Shown piece after piece: positions 60,671 to 60,720 of a DNA stretch of 60,720 bases. Every line of letters begins with the position of its first letter. Position 1 is the stretch's first letter. The stretch is from assembly GCA_026984935.1 (NCBI GenBank), contig JALSRD010000045.1, forward strand, positions 1-60,720, given 5' to 3'. The DNA comes from Desulfobacterales bacterium (GTDB lineage Bacteria > Desulfobacterota > Desulfobacteria > Desulfobacterales > JALSRD01). The notes under the pieces were generated by a model. The model saw nothing but the letters and a program-made list of their open reading frames with translations, was not told the origin of the DNA and did no database searches. A program made the position numbers and the translations under genes.

Positions 60671-60720
60671 GGAGCGCCGATTTTACCGCCTCTACTGTGT
60701 TGCAGGGCATTTGCGTCTGT
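60671..60720. repeat. dispersed hairpin repeat, right copy (cut by window edge)
   Basis: Bases 60671-60718 match 1645-1692 in reverse complement with one mismatch (47 of 48). GCAGGGCAT at 60702-60710 is the arm that pairs in the left copy. The partner arm would lie beyond the window. The preceding gap 60311-60670 is AT-rich near 60350-60380 and holds no gene that I can support. Confidence 0.8.

Overview
The window reads as a chromosomal segment of an anaerobic, GC-rich bacterium, most likely a deltaproteobacterium (Desulfobacterota, sulfate-reducer type). This is inferred from the anaerobic (cbi) route to cobalamin, a RACo-type corrinoid reactivator, indolepyruvate:ferredoxin oxidoreductase next to phenylacetate-CoA ligase, and a crotonase/thiolase module resembling anaerobic aromatic degradation. 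No rRNA, tRNA or CRISPR array was found, so the taxonomic call is indirect.

Layout. 1-10.7 kb: a surface-polysaccharide cluster, mostly on the minus strand: ugd, UDP-glucuronate decarboxylase, rfbC, gmd, an O-antigen-type ABC exporter (wzm/wzt), fcl and a truncated glycosyltransferase. A winged-helix regulator lies upstream. The cluster is interrupted by an AT-rich, oppositely oriented gene for a cysteine-containing secreted protein. 11.8-17.2 kb: a tight six-gene minus-strand operon encoding a two-domain E1-like enzyme, a JAMM/JAB isopeptidase, a ClpX-like unfoldase without zinc-binding domain or ClpP-docking loop, a protein whose C-terminus looks like an E2 (UBC) domain, and two unrecognised proteins. 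I read this as a bacterial ubiquitin-like conjugation/deconjugation system coupled to an unfoldase, the most interesting object in the window.

17.6-34.2 kb: a cNMP-binding protein gene, then a strong promoter, a cobalamin riboswitch with its own intrinsic terminator, an FecCD/FecE-type ABC transporter, and a nearly continuous cobalamin operon: cbiA, cbiC, cbiL, a Gate-domain membrane protein, cbiD, cbiET, cbiF, cbiG, cbiH, cobQ, cobU, cobS, cobD-type aminotransferase, cbiB. Most junctions overlap by 1-4 bases, so the genes are probably translationally coupled and shut off together when B12 is plentiful. 34.4-37.8 kb: a UPF0182 membrane protein and a methyltransferase. 37.9-38.1 kb: a decayed crotonase fragment.

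38.4-48.0 kb: an acyl-CoA module: SDR dehydrogenase, SCP-x/BbsB-type thiolase with its DUF35 partner, a dienoyl-CoA-hydratase-like crotonase, a 3-hydroxyacyl-CoA dehydrogenase/enoyl-CoA hydratase fusion, iorA, iorB, paaK. It plausibly converts arylpyruvates or arylacetates to CoA esters and beta-oxidises them. 48.5-51.9 kb: two histidine kinases and a response regulator without a DNA-binding domain. 51.8-60.3 kb: hutI, acuI-type reductase, a ThiS/MoaD-like protein overlapping a Lon-type protease, an HD-domain protein, a RACo-like [2Fe-2S]/ASKHA protein and a YbaK-family deacylase. A 48-bp element near the left end (1645-1692) recurs inverted at the extreme right end (60671-60718).
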